In this document: in pieces, positions 43,015 through 51,121 of the stretch
Layout of the letters: every line of letters begins with the position of its first letter
Position numbering within the stretch: position 1 is the first letter of the stretch
Origin: Flavobacteriaceae bacterium UBA4166
GTDB lineage: Bacteria; Bacteroidota; Bacteroidia; Flavobacteriales; Flavobacteriaceae
DNA: 64,000 nucleotides
Reading direction: 5' to 3'
Assembly: GCA_002379985.1 (NCBI GenBank)
Contig: DFVG01000047.1
Coordinates: 115,478-179,477, forward strand
Notes under the pieces: model-generated
Databases searched by the model: none
Told to the model about the DNA's origin: nothing
Seen by the model: only the letters and a program-made list of their open reading frames with translations
Translations under genes and position numbers: made by a program

Positions 43015-44799
43015 GTGTCTAAATCGCTGTTACATACTATTACCCTGCCTGAAGATTTGCGAACCTTGTCCCAAGAGGAGCTTCCAAAACTTGCCGAAGA
43101 ACTACGGGATTTTATTATTGAAGTAGTGGCCACCAAAGAAGGGCATTTGGGCGCCAGTCTAGGCGTGGTAGAACTCACCATTGCTCTGCATTACCTGTTT
43201 AACACGCCCGAAGATAAATTAGTTTGGGATGTAGGACACCAAGCCTACGGCCATAAGATCTTAACAGGCCGAAGAGCTCAATTTCACACCAACCGACAAT
43301 TAGGTGGCATCAGTGGTTTTCCGAAGCGAGCCGAAAGCGAATACGATACCTTTGGCACCGGACACAGCAGTACGGCCATCTCGGCCGCATTAGGCATGGC
43401 CACCGCAGCAAGACTTCAAGGAAATGACAAACGACAACATATTGCCGTGGTAGGGGATGCCTCTATTGCCAGTGGTATGGCTTTCGAAGCGTTAAATCAT
43501 GCCGGTGTGAGCAACGCTAATCTACTGGTGATCTTAAATGATAATGCCATTGGGATCGATCCTAGCGTAGGTGCCTTGAAAGAATATTTTTTACAAGCTA
43601 CGTTGGAAAAGAACGCGAAGCAGAATTCGGTTTTTGAAGCCTTTAATTTCGAATATTCCGGGCCCATTGACGGGCATGATCTTCCTGCTTTGCTTTCAGA
43701 ATTAAACCGACTCAAAAATTTAAACGGCCCAAGACTGCTACACATCATTACCAAAAAAGGAAAAGGCTTAAAACAAGCGGAAGAACATCAAGTAACGTAT
43801 CACGCGCCTGGAAAGTTTGATGCCAAAACAGGCGACCTCCTTCCGAAGCAACAAGAAAACCTACCCCCAAAATTTCAAGATGTTTTTGGAAAAACACTGG
43901 TTACCCTCGCTAAAACCAATGAAAAAATAGTAGGAATAACCCCTGCGATGCCTACGGGCAGCTCCCTTAAATTTATGATGGAAGCGTTCCCAGATCGTGC
44001 CTTCGATGTAGGCATCGCCGAACAACATGCCGTTACCTTTGCGGCCGGACTCGCCACCCAAGGAATGATCGTGTTTTGTAATATCTATTCAACGTTTTTA
44101 CAACGCGCGTATGACCAAGTAATCCATGATGTGTGCTTGCAAAATCTTCCGGTGATCTTTTGTTTGGATCGCGCAGGTTTGGTGGGTCAAGACGGAGCTA
44201 CCCATCACGGCATCTTCGATATCGCAGCCTTGAGGTGTATTCCGAATCTAATGGTTTGCGCTCCGCGGAATGAAATCGAGCTACAAAACATTATGTACAC
44301 AGCGCAGTTAGGCCTAGAACACCCCATCGCGATTCGCTATCCACGCGGTCGTGGGACCCTAGTGGATTGGGAGCAAGGTTTTAAAAGCGTCTCTTTAGGA
44401 AAAGGAATCTGTCTTCAGTCGGGAACTGATATCGCCATTCTTTCTATCGGAACCATGGCTGTGAATGTTTCCGAAGCGATTAAAAAAACCCAAAAACCGG
44501 AAGCTATTAGCCATTATGATCTTCGATTTATAAAACCCTTAGATGAGGCCTTACTTCATAAGATTTTCAAACAATATAAAACAATTGTTACCGTGGAAGA
44601 TGGTGTTGTCAAAGGAGGTTTCGGAAGTGCTATTGCTGAATTTGCCAGCGCACATCATTATCATCATCCGATTAGGATTCTTGGGATCCCTGATGTCTTT
44701 CCGGAGCACGGTTCCGTAGAAGAACTTCAAGAGCAATGCGGTATCTCCTCGCAAGCGATTTCAAGAACGCTGAACGAGCTACTTACAACTGTCCGTTAA
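43015..44799 (+). CDS. dxs: 1-deoxy-D-xylulose-5-phosphate synthase
   Basis: First enzyme of the methylerythritol phosphate route, condensing pyruvate and glyceraldehyde 3-phosphate; it supplies the isoprenoid precursors used by the polyprenyl synthase elsewhere in this window. It has 594 residues. Thiamine-binding motif: VVGDASIASGMAFEALNHAG with ILNDN. The histidine region is VWDVGHQAYGHKIL. The transketolase C-terminal part includes CLDRAGLVGQDGATHHGIFD and RYPRGRG. The start is GTG: there is no in-frame ATG for over 100 codons, and the GTG lies exactly four bases after a perfect -7 element. Its 3' end overlaps the convergent dGTPase-like gene by 17 bases. Confidence 0.95.
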   Translation: MSKSLLHTITLPEDLRTLSQEELPKLAEELRDFIIEVVATKEGHLGASLGVVELTIALHYLFNTPEDKLVWDVGHQAYGHKILTGRRAQFHTNRQLGGISGFPKRAESEYDTFGTGHSSTAISAALGMATAARLQGNDKRQHIAVVGDASIASGMAFEALNHAGVSNANLLVILNDNAIGIDPSVGALKEYFLQATLEKNAKQNSVFEAFNFEYSGPIDGHDLPALLSELNRLKNLNGPRLLHIITKKGKGLKQAEEHQVTYHAPGKFDAKTGDLLPKQQENLPPKFQDVFGKTLVTLAKTNEKIVGITPAMPTGSSLKFMMEAFPDRAFDVGIAEQHAVTFAAGLATQGMIVFCNIYSTFLQRAYDQVIHDVCLQNLPVIFCLDRAGLVGQDGATHHGIFDIAALRCIPNLMVCAPRNEIELQNIMYTAQLGLEHPIAIRYPRGRGTLVDWEQGFKSVSLGKGICLQSGTDIAILSIGTMAVNVSEAIKKTQKPEAISHYDLRFIKPLDEALLHKIFKQYKTIVTVEDGVVKGGFGSAIAEFASAHHYHHPIRILGIPDVFPEHGSVEELQEQCGISSQAISRTLNELLTTVR

Positions 44800-46120
44800 G
44801 ACGTTGATACAATTGCAAGGCATTGCCGTCAGTAAGTCGTGAAACGTAGTGGCAACTTTTCATAAGAAATTCATAGACACTGTCATTCCGATTCAGCTCT
44901 CCGTCAAAAGAATGTAACAACAAACGATCGTAGTGCCGCTCCTCCCCGTTTTGATAACGCTCAAAAGCCATCGTATAAGCGTCTAACAATTCAGAAAGCA
45001 TTTTGTACCCGGCAATTTCTTTATCGATGACCTCCTGACTTTGATATACTTTTTCAACACTAATTTTTATGATATCATCAATTTGTGCTTTGTAAGAACT
45101 TTTATCGAGCAATGCTTCGGAAAAAGTTCCAGCTAGAATCGCCTCTTCGTGAGTTACAAACACTTCAACAGCTTCCTGAATAAGCGTGTTAACGGCTAAA
45201 GAACGCAAATAGGCCAAGCGATCAGATACTTTGGTGAGAGCGTGGTATTTTTCGGTTTGAATTCGATTTTGCACCAACTTGATCAAATACTCAAGTGCAA
45301 ATTCTTCTTCGATCAAGCCAAGGTTGATACCATCTTCAAAATCAATAATGGTATAACAAATATCATCGGCAGCTTCTACGAGGTACGTTAATGGATGTCG
45401 GGCGTAGCCTTTCGGCGAATCAGAGGCACGTGATAATAATCCTAGTTCTTCAGCCACTTCTTGAAAGAACGGCAGGTCTTTCTGAAAAACTCCAAACTTT
45501 TTATCCGCAATATGAGCGGTGGGCTTTACAGGAAGCGACGGCTTTGGGTATTTCATAAACGCGCCCAAAGTGGCATAGGACAGTCGGAGTCCGCCTTGCA
45601 CGCCATGCTTTGTTTCGGTGAGCATTTTAAAGCCATTGGCATTCCCTTCAAAAGCGACGAGATCTTGATATTCAGCGGCCGCTAGTTCGGCTTTAAAGCG
45701 TTTGCCATTTCCGTTACGGAAAAAATCTCCAATGGCTTTTTCACCGCTATGCCCAAAAGGGGGGTTCCCTATATCATGGGCCAGTGCAGCCGCAGCCACG
45801 ATGGCCCCAAAATCATTGAATCGATAGCCAAGTGTTGAAGCCAAATGCGGGTGCTTCTCTAAGATCGCTTTTCCGGCGGCTCTTCCCAACGATCTTCCCA
45901 CCACAGAAACCTCTAAACTGTGGGTTAAGCGAGTATGAACAAAGGATGTTTTCGACAATGGGATGACTTGGGTCTTGTCTTGTAAACTTCGGAAGGCAGA
46001 CGAAAAAATGATACGGTCGTAATCTACTTCAAAACCAAGACGCGTCTCATCTTGTTCAATACGAAGGCGTTTGTTGGAATCTCCTTGTCTTTTCAAGGAT
46101 AAAAGTTGTTCCCATTGCAT
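44783..46120 (-). CDS. dgt: Deoxyguanosinetriphosphate triphosphohydrolase-like HD protein
   Basis: HD-domain nucleotide hydrolase of 445 residues. The start is placed at the ATG complementary to 46118-46120 (MQWEQLLSLKRQ); an adjacent ATG at 46123 is equally possible, and the longer frame adds residues unlike the family. Signatures are RLTHSLEVSVVGRSLG, AHDIGNPPFGHSGEKAI (HD metal site) and the later DDICYTIIDFEDG. Dgt-type enzymes cleave dNTPs to nucleoside and triphosphate and affect dNTP pools. The 3' end overlaps dxs by 17 bases on the opposite strand. Confidence 0.9.
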   Translation of the reverse strand: MQWEQLLSLKRQGDSNKRLRIEQDETRLGFEVDYDRIIFSSAFRSLQDKTQVIPLSKTSFVHTRLTHSLEVSVVGRSLGRAAGKAILEKHPHLASTLGYRFNDFGAIVAAAALAHDIGNPPFGHSGEKAIGDFFRNGNGKRFKAELAAAEYQDLVAFEGNANGFKMLTETKHGVQGGLRLSYATLGAFMKYPKPSLPVKPTAHIADKKFGVFQKDLPFFQEVAEELGLLSRASDSPKGYARHPLTYLVEAADDICYTIIDFEDGINLGLIEEEFALEYLIKLVQNRIQTEKYHALTKVSDRLAYLRSLAVNTLIQEAVEVFVTHEEAILAGTFSEALLDKSSYKAQIDDIIKISVEKVYQSQEVIDKEIAGYKMLSELLDAYTMAFERYQNGEERHYDRLLLHSFDGELNRNDSVYEFLMKSCHYVSRLTDGNALQLYQRLNGQL

Positions 46121-46198
46121 CATAAACAGCAGCGATTTAAAGCGGCAAGATACTGATTTCGGAAGGACTCCGCTCGAAATCGATTTCGAAATTCGTAT

Positions 46199-46248
46199 TA
46201 ACATTTACATAACCTTAATGTTATGTAACATTAATCTGCGGTTAACAG
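46199..46248 (+). promoter_or_regulatory. PHO-box-like repeats and palindrome upstream of the TonB receptor
   Basis: Direct repeat TAACATT (46199-46205), four bases, TAACCTT (46210-46216). Overlapping it is a perfect 9-base inverted repeat, TTACATAAC (46205-46213) and GTTATGTAA (46220-46228). A further TAACATT is at 46226-46232. The 7+4 spacing equals that of the E. coli PhoB half-sites. A weak -7 (CATCTTTG) is at 46268-46275, 22 bases before the ATG. Confidence 0.5.
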
Positions 46249-46297
46249 CACCTTTACATTGTGTGTTCATCTTTGCCACAAGAAATTAAGCATCGAA

Positions 46298-49174
46298 ATG
46301 AAACACTTTTTTACTGTTATATTTTTAGGACTCGCGTCACTCACATTTGCTCAAGGAACCGGTTCTATTGTAGGTCAGTTGACCGATAAAGATTACAATA
46401 ATGAGCCCTTACCGTTCGCAAATGTACTTATAAAAGATACAGCAAAGGGAACGACTTCTGACATTGACGGATTGTACGCCCTTGAAAATTTAAGTCCGGG
46501 TACCTATACCGTGGTGTATAGTTTTGTAGGATATGAAACGGTAGAGATTGATAATATTACGGTAGAAGCCAATCGCGTGACTACGATAAATGTACCCATG
46601 GGCGCTAGTGCAGCTGCCTTGGACGAAGTGGTGATCACTACCACTAGAAGAAGAGATAGTGAAGTAGCCTTGTTATTAGAACAGAAAAAAGCGACCACCA
46701 TTGTACAAAGCATTGGTGCCGAAGAACTTGCTCGAAAAGGAGTAGATAATGCCGCAGCAGCGGTCGCTCAGATTTCCGGAATTAGCCAACAGCAGGGAAG
46801 CAGCGAAGTATTTGTTAGAGGGTTGGGAGATCGTTATCAGAACACGACGATGAACGGTCTGTCCCTTCCATCTAATGATGTGAACAAGAAGAACATCAAC
46901 CTAGAATTGTTCCCGTCAGAGATCATCGAGAGCGTTGCTGTAAGTAAGGCTTTCTCCAGCTATTTTTATGGCGACTTTAGTGCGGGTAATGTAAATATTA
47001 CTTCCAAAGAATACACAGGGTCGGGATATTTGGCAATTTCTTCAGGTTCAGGATTTAACTCCAGTGCTATCGGAGAGAATTTCCTGCGCAGTGAAGGCCC
47101 TAGCTATTTTGGTTTCTACAACCGTTATGACAACAACCCTTTTGCTATTGTTTTATCGCATGGGGTAGATCCTCAAGAGGCTTCTTCACCAATTCCTTTT
47201 AATGGAGCGATTGAAGGGGGATATTCTTTCAATATTGACGACAATCAACGTTTGAGTTTCTTCGGAACGGCTTCGTTTACTAACAATTATTTCTATTCTG
47301 AATTTGAAGCCGTAGATTTTACCAACGACGTAAAATTGCGTTTCCCGAATGGGGAAGAATTTGAATATACTACCAACACTTCGGCGTTAGCCTCGATCAT
47401 CTATAACAATGTAAGTGGGCAAAAAATAAAGTTCACTTCCTTATACTCCAATACCTCTAAAGACGAAGCGTCTTTCTTCGGAATTGGCGGACAAGGATTT
47501 AACCGAGACGGATTTAGTGGAAACGGTGACGGAGGTTTTTACCAATCGAATGTTCAGTTTGATCAAGACATGATCTTTGTAAACCAATTGAACGGTACGC
47601 ACACACTTTCTGAAAATTGGTTGGCCGACTGGGGAATTGGTTTCAACAAAGTATTCTCAGACCAACCAGACAGAAGACGTTTGTCGTTAGAAGACTACCA
47701 ATTCTTCTTAGATGATGACCCAAATACCAACGCCATTTTCTACGATAACATCGCTTTTGATAACCAGCGGTATTTCCAAAGTATCGAAGATGACGAATTG
47801 AACAGTTATCTGAACCTAAACTATAAGTTTTCTGAAGCGGTAAATGTGACTGTTGGATACAACGGACGAAGAAAAGAGCGTCGTTTCAATAACTGGCGTT
47901 ACGGATATGAAATTTTAGACAAGAATGCGAATCCGGTGGTGGATCCGCTGAACTTAGACGATTTCTTCTTTGTTTCCAATTTCAATGTCCCTGAAGGTTC
48001 CGGATTATGGAACTTGCGTGTGGCGCGACAGCCGCTTGGTTTGGATGAGGTTCTTGGACTTACCAACGTACCGCAAGCATACGAAAACACCTATCGTGGA
48101 AACTTAGACATTCATGCCGGACTCGCAACGGCTGATATTCAAGTAGGGAAATTCCTATTTGTCCCCGGACTTCGCTTAGAGAACTGGTCGCAATCAGTAA
48201 CCTACGATGTAATTAACCCGGTTCCCGGAGACCCTGGTTTCCGTACCGTAACAGAAAACCTATTGTTCCCAAGTTTGAACATCAAGTATGCGTTGAACGA
48301 AGACATGAACCTTCGTTTATCGGGAAGCCGTACTGCCTCTTATCCTGAATTTAAAGAGGCTGCCAACTTTGTGTACGAAGAAGTAACACAACGAATTGGA
48401 GGTAACCCGGATGTTCTTGGTAAAGCAGACGGAACCGGAGCGAGCTATTCTGATATCTTAAATGCAGATTTTAAATACGAATGGTTTCCAACACGTGGAG
48501 AACTCGTTGCGCTAAGTGTTTTTGCAAAAACCATTCAAGACCCTATTAACCGAGTGGTAGCGACCGATGCTACCGGTACTCAACGTTATTTCCGTACAGG
48601 AGATCAAGCGGAAGTATATGGTGTGGAATTAGAAGTTCGTAAGCACTTATTATTAGATGCCGATGAGAATCCATTGATCACCATTGGAGGTAACTTTGCG
48701 TATACCGACACCAAACAAGGCCTCAAAGATATTTCTACGGCCGATGGGTTTACCTTCGGAACCTCTTTTAGTCGTACCGAAGATGAATTGGAAGGCGCTT
48801 CTGCTGTTATCGCAAACGCCGATTTAAATTACTCGCCAACCTTTGGAACGTACAAACCAAAAGCTACGGTTGCCTTCTCTTATTTCTCAGACCGAATCTT
48901 TGCTTTGGGAAGTGGTGACTTAGGAAACATTGTTGAAAAATCGGTTCCAAGTTTGAACTTTATTTGGAGAAACTCATTTGGTGAGCATTTTGAAGCTAAC
49001 TTAAGCGTAAAAAATATATTGAACCCTGAAATTAAAAGGGTTCGTGAAAACACCGGAGCTGAAGGAAGTGTCTTATTAGCACCCTTTGGCTTGGTAGACA
49101 ACAATGGGGATGTAACCCTATTAAACTATACTCGTGGCGTCAGCTTCGGATTAACACTTAAATACAAAATATAA
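46298..49174 (+). CDS. TonB-dependent outer-membrane receptor with CarboxypepD_reg-like N-terminus
   Basis: Receptor of 958 residues. The ATG at 46298 starts a good signal peptide (MKHFFTVIFLGLASLTFAQ). Next is a carboxypeptidase-regulatory-like domain (about residues 22-105; VGQLTDKDYNNEPLPFANVL), then the plug domain (EVFVRGLGDRYQNTTMNGLS), and a 22-strand-type barrel ending GVSFGLTLKYKI. It imports a ligand with TonB/ExbBD energy. The next gene, 28 bases on, encodes a beta-helix lipoprotein and is probably a partner. The upstream repeats match those before the phosphate transporter, so a phosphorus-containing ligand or phosphate-starvation control is a reasonable inference. Confidence 0.9.
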   Translation: MKHFFTVIFLGLASLTFAQGTGSIVGQLTDKDYNNEPLPFANVLIKDTAKGTTSDIDGLYALENLSPGTYTVVYSFVGYETVEIDNITVEANRVTTINVPMGASAAALDEVVITTTRRRDSEVALLLEQKKATTIVQSIGAEELARKGVDNAAAAVAQISGISQQQGSSEVFVRGLGDRYQNTTMNGLSLPSNDVNKKNINLELFPSEIIESVAVSKAFSSYFYGDFSAGNVNITSKEYTGSGYLAISSGSGFNSSAIGENFLRSEGPSYFGFYNRYDNNPFAIVLSHGVDPQEASSPIPFNGAIEGGYSFNIDDNQRLSFFGTASFTNNYFYSEFEAVDFTNDVKLRFPNGEEFEYTTNTSALASIIYNNVSGQKIKFTSLYSNTSKDEASFFGIGGQGFNRDGFSGNGDGGFYQSNVQFDQDMIFVNQLNGTHTLSENWLADWGIGFNKVFSDQPDRRRLSLEDYQFFLDDDPNTNAIFYDNIAFDNQRYFQSIEDDELNSYLNLNYKFSEAVNVTVGYNGRRKERRFNNWRYGYEILDKNANPVVDPLNLDDFFFVSNFNVPEGSGLWNLRVARQPLGLDEVLGLTNVPQAYENTYRGNLDIHAGLATADIQVGKFLFVPGLRLENWSQSVTYDVINPVPGDPGFRTVTENLLFPSLNIKYALNEDMNLRLSGSRTASYPEFKEAANFVYEEVTQRIGGNPDVLGKADGTGASYSDILNADFKYEWFPTRGELVALSVFAKTIQDPINRVVATDATGTQRYFRTGDQAEVYGVELEVRKHLLLDADENPLITIGGNFAYTDTKQGLKDISTADGFTFGTSFSRTEDELEGASAVIANADLNYSPTFGTYKPKATVAFSYFSDRIFALGSGDLGNIVEKSVPSLNFIWRNSFGEHFEANLSVKNILNPEIKRVRENTGAEGSVLLAPFGLVDNNGDVTLLNYTRGVSFGLTLKYKI

Positions 49175-49202
49175 CAATTAATTACTTATTTAAATTCACG
49201 CA

Positions 49203-50411
49203 ATGATGAAAACTAATTTTCTTTTACTTATAGGCGTTTTTGCCTTAATCCTCACTTCTTGTGAGAGCGATGATACCGCTGATATCATCATCGAAGACAA
49301 TAGCGTTACTACCATCAACAATGAAGGTGATGGCGGTGGCGGTGACGGTGGTGGTGCCGGAGACGAAGCAATTGCCTTAAGTGGAGTGTACACTTCAGAC
49401 TTAAACTTAACCGCAGACAATGAGTACTTGGTAACCGGTGCTGTATTAATGGCAGAAGGAACTACCTTGAACATTGCTCCTGGAACTACTATTAACGTTG
49501 CCCCAGTAGGAGTACAAGCTTACATCGCGATCTTGCAAGGAGCACGTATCGTTGCAGATGCGAGCGCTGATAACCCAATTGTATTCACTTCAAATGCAGA
49601 TTCTCCTGGTTCTGGTGATTGGGGTGGTATCGTAATGTGTGGTCGTGCGCCTATCAATTCAACTGCTGACGGTTCTACCGATACTTCTACTACTGAGGTA
49701 GGTGGACTTTCTTATGGAGGAAATAGCCCTGGAGATGACTCTGGTATCCTTCGTTATGTTCGTGTAGAATATGCGGGTGGTGCTGTTGACGGAAACTCTG
49801 AGTTGAATGGGGTATCTCTATATGCTATCGGAAACAATACTATTATTGATTATGTACAAGTATATGTAGGTTCTGATGACGGTTTCGAATTCTTCGGTGG
49901 TACCGTAAATGCTAGTCACTTGGCAGTATTTGGTTCTGAAGATGATTCTATCGACTGGACAGAAGGATACACTGGAAGCTTAACAGATGTTTATATTGAG
50001 CACACGGCAAGCCATGATAAGGCTTTTGAATGTGATGGATACAACACTGATTTCTCAAACGAAGGGGGTTATTTTTCTGCACCTAACGTAACGAATGTAA
50101 CGATTGTTGGAACCAACGACGCTGACAACGAAGCGATTCGTCTTCGTGCCGGAACACAAGGAATCTTCACAAATGTAGTGATCTCTGATTTTGATGAAGG
50201 ATTTGATCTTGATGGTGATATGGGTGACAACCCAACCGGACAAGGTGTTCTTGATGGATTGTTACAAGCAATGGATGTTACCTTTAACAACGTAACAACA
50301 CAAGTAAAAAATGACACCGGATTTGACTTCATGGATAGTGATTTCTTAACAGGTGTTGGAAATGGAACGGGAACTGACTTCGCTACCTGGGGCGCAGGTT
50401 GGGCTCGTTAA
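49203..50411 (+). CDS. Lipoprotein with right-handed beta-helix-like domain
   Basis: Predicted 402-residue lipoprotein (lipobox ALILTSC; an ATG at 49206 is an alternative start). A Gly/Asp-rich flexible linker (residues about 40-55) is followed by a repetitive, Asn/Asp/Gly-rich parallel-beta region resembling pectate-lyase-type helices (VQVYVGSDDGFEFFGGTV, ASHLAVFGSEDDSIDWTEG, IEHTASHDKAFECDG). The many acidic residues in turns could bind cations. It is probably co-transcribed with the TonB receptor (28-base spacer, no terminator between) and closed by a terminator, so it may capture the ligand at the cell surface. No enzyme motif was recognised. Confidence 0.75.
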   Translation: MMKTNFLLLIGVFALILTSCESDDTADIIIEDNSVTTINNEGDGGGGDGGGAGDEAIALSGVYTSDLNLTADNEYLVTGAVLMAEGTTLNIAPGTTINVAPVGVQAYIAILQGARIVADASADNPIVFTSNADSPGSGDWGGIVMCGRAPINSTADGSTDTSTTEVGGLSYGGNSPGDDSGILRYVRVEYAGGAVDGNSELNGVSLYAIGNNTIIDYVQVYVGSDDGFEFFGGTVNASHLAVFGSEDDSIDWTEGYTGSLTDVYIEHTASHDKAFECDGYNTDFSNEGGYFSAPNVTNVTIVGTNDADNEAIRLRAGTQGIFTNVVISDFDEGFDLDGDMGDNPTGQGVLDGLLQAMDVTFNNVTTQVKNDTGFDFMDSDFLTGVGNGTGTDFATWGAGWAR

Positions 50412-50428
50412 TATTCAATTTCATAACA

Positions 50429-50459
50429 TAAAAAAAGCTCCCAAATTGGGAGCTTTTTT
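50429..50459. terminator. Bidirectional terminator after the beta-helix lipoprotein gene
   Basis: GCTCCCAA and TTGGGAGC (50437-50453) with A6 before and T6 after, between converging genes; it works in either direction. Confidence 0.8.
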
Positions 50460-50476
50460 GTTCTTACGTATTGCGT

Positions 50477-50836
50477 TTAATTACTAACTACGCGGCTGTC
50501 GGTCAAGGTCCATGTGGTAACTTCACCAATTCTTGAATCGGTGTAGGTTACCTCTTTTTTGGTATTTCCATTATAGAAAGTCCACGTTCCAACTTTTTGC
50601 CCCTTGTTGTAGTATGCTTCTGCGGTTAAAGTGCCCGCGGGGTTAAAACTTAACCATTTTCCGTCAAGTTTACCTGTTTTGGTATAGCTTCCTTTTTGAG
50701 CAACAACCCCATTGTCGTGATACAACACAGCATCAATCTGATCTCCATTAAGTGTATAGGAGTCTTTTGGTGCTTCTTGGGCCATAGCCACATTCACGGT
50801 CAATAATAAAACGATCATCCAAGCTAAATTCTTCAT
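50477..50836 (-). CDS. Secreted YwqK/MORN-repeat-like protein
   Basis: A 119-residue exported protein with signal peptide (MKNLAWMIVLLLTVNVAMAQ). The rest consists of short beta repeats of the MORN/YwqK kind (HDNGVVAQKGSYTKTGKLDG, NPAGTLTAEAYYNKGQKVGT). Automated annotation usually calls this family YwqK antitoxin, but no toxin gene is nearby and a secreted protein is unlikely to be one. A perfect -7 element and a PHO-box-like repeat lie upstream, in the interval shared with the phosphate transporter gene. Confidence 0.75.
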   Translation of the reverse strand: MKNLAWMIVLLLTVNVAMAQEAPKDSYTLNGDQIDAVLYHDNGVVAQKGSYTKTGKLDGKWLSFNPAGTLTAEAYYNKGQKVGTWTFYNGNTKKEVTYTDSRIGEVTTWTLTDSRVVSN

Positions 50837-50867
50837 AATAGGGCGTTTTGAATTAATATTTACTTTA

Positions 50868-50924
50868 CAAATATAACGAATTATTTACATTCAAAATACA
50901 TTTACGTAACATTTACATAACATT
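50868..50924 (-). promoter_or_regulatory. YwqK-like gene promoter with PHO-box-like repeat upstream
   Basis: Minus strand -7 TATATTTG (50868-50875), perfect. Upstream of it, read on the plus strand, TAACATT (50907-50913), four bases, TAACATT (50918-50924). A further TAACATC is at 50932-50938. The repeat ends about 31 bases from the -7 element. Confidence 0.5.
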
Positions 50925-51054
50925 AAAACTATAACATCTTGTTTTTCAATATTTTACATTTTAAGATTTAACATTGGAACCTGAATAAGTAACTCTAAAC
51001 AGCCCATGGATACTATTTATCTATGATTGAGATTTAATCCTTCGGTAAAACTCA

Positions 51055-51098
51055 TAACATTTAGGTAACATTTGCTACAAAAATTAATTTCAAATTTG
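51055..51098 (+). promoter_or_regulatory. PHO-box-like repeat and -7 element of the phosphate transporter gene
   Basis: Perfect direct repeat TAACATT (51055-51061), four bases (TAGG), TAACATT (51066-51072). A near-consensus -7 (CAAATTTG, 51091-51098) follows 18 bases later, 23 bases before the ATG. The repeat thus lies where an activator would replace -33 contacts. Confidence 0.55.
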
Positions 51099-51121
51099 TT
51101 GTTCTAAGTACACAAGCTTTT

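Noticed and set aside
50477..50836. Toxin-antitoxin module (YwqK antitoxin)
   Set aside because: The protein has a signal peptide and no toxin gene is adjacent; the family name reflects MORN-like repeats only.
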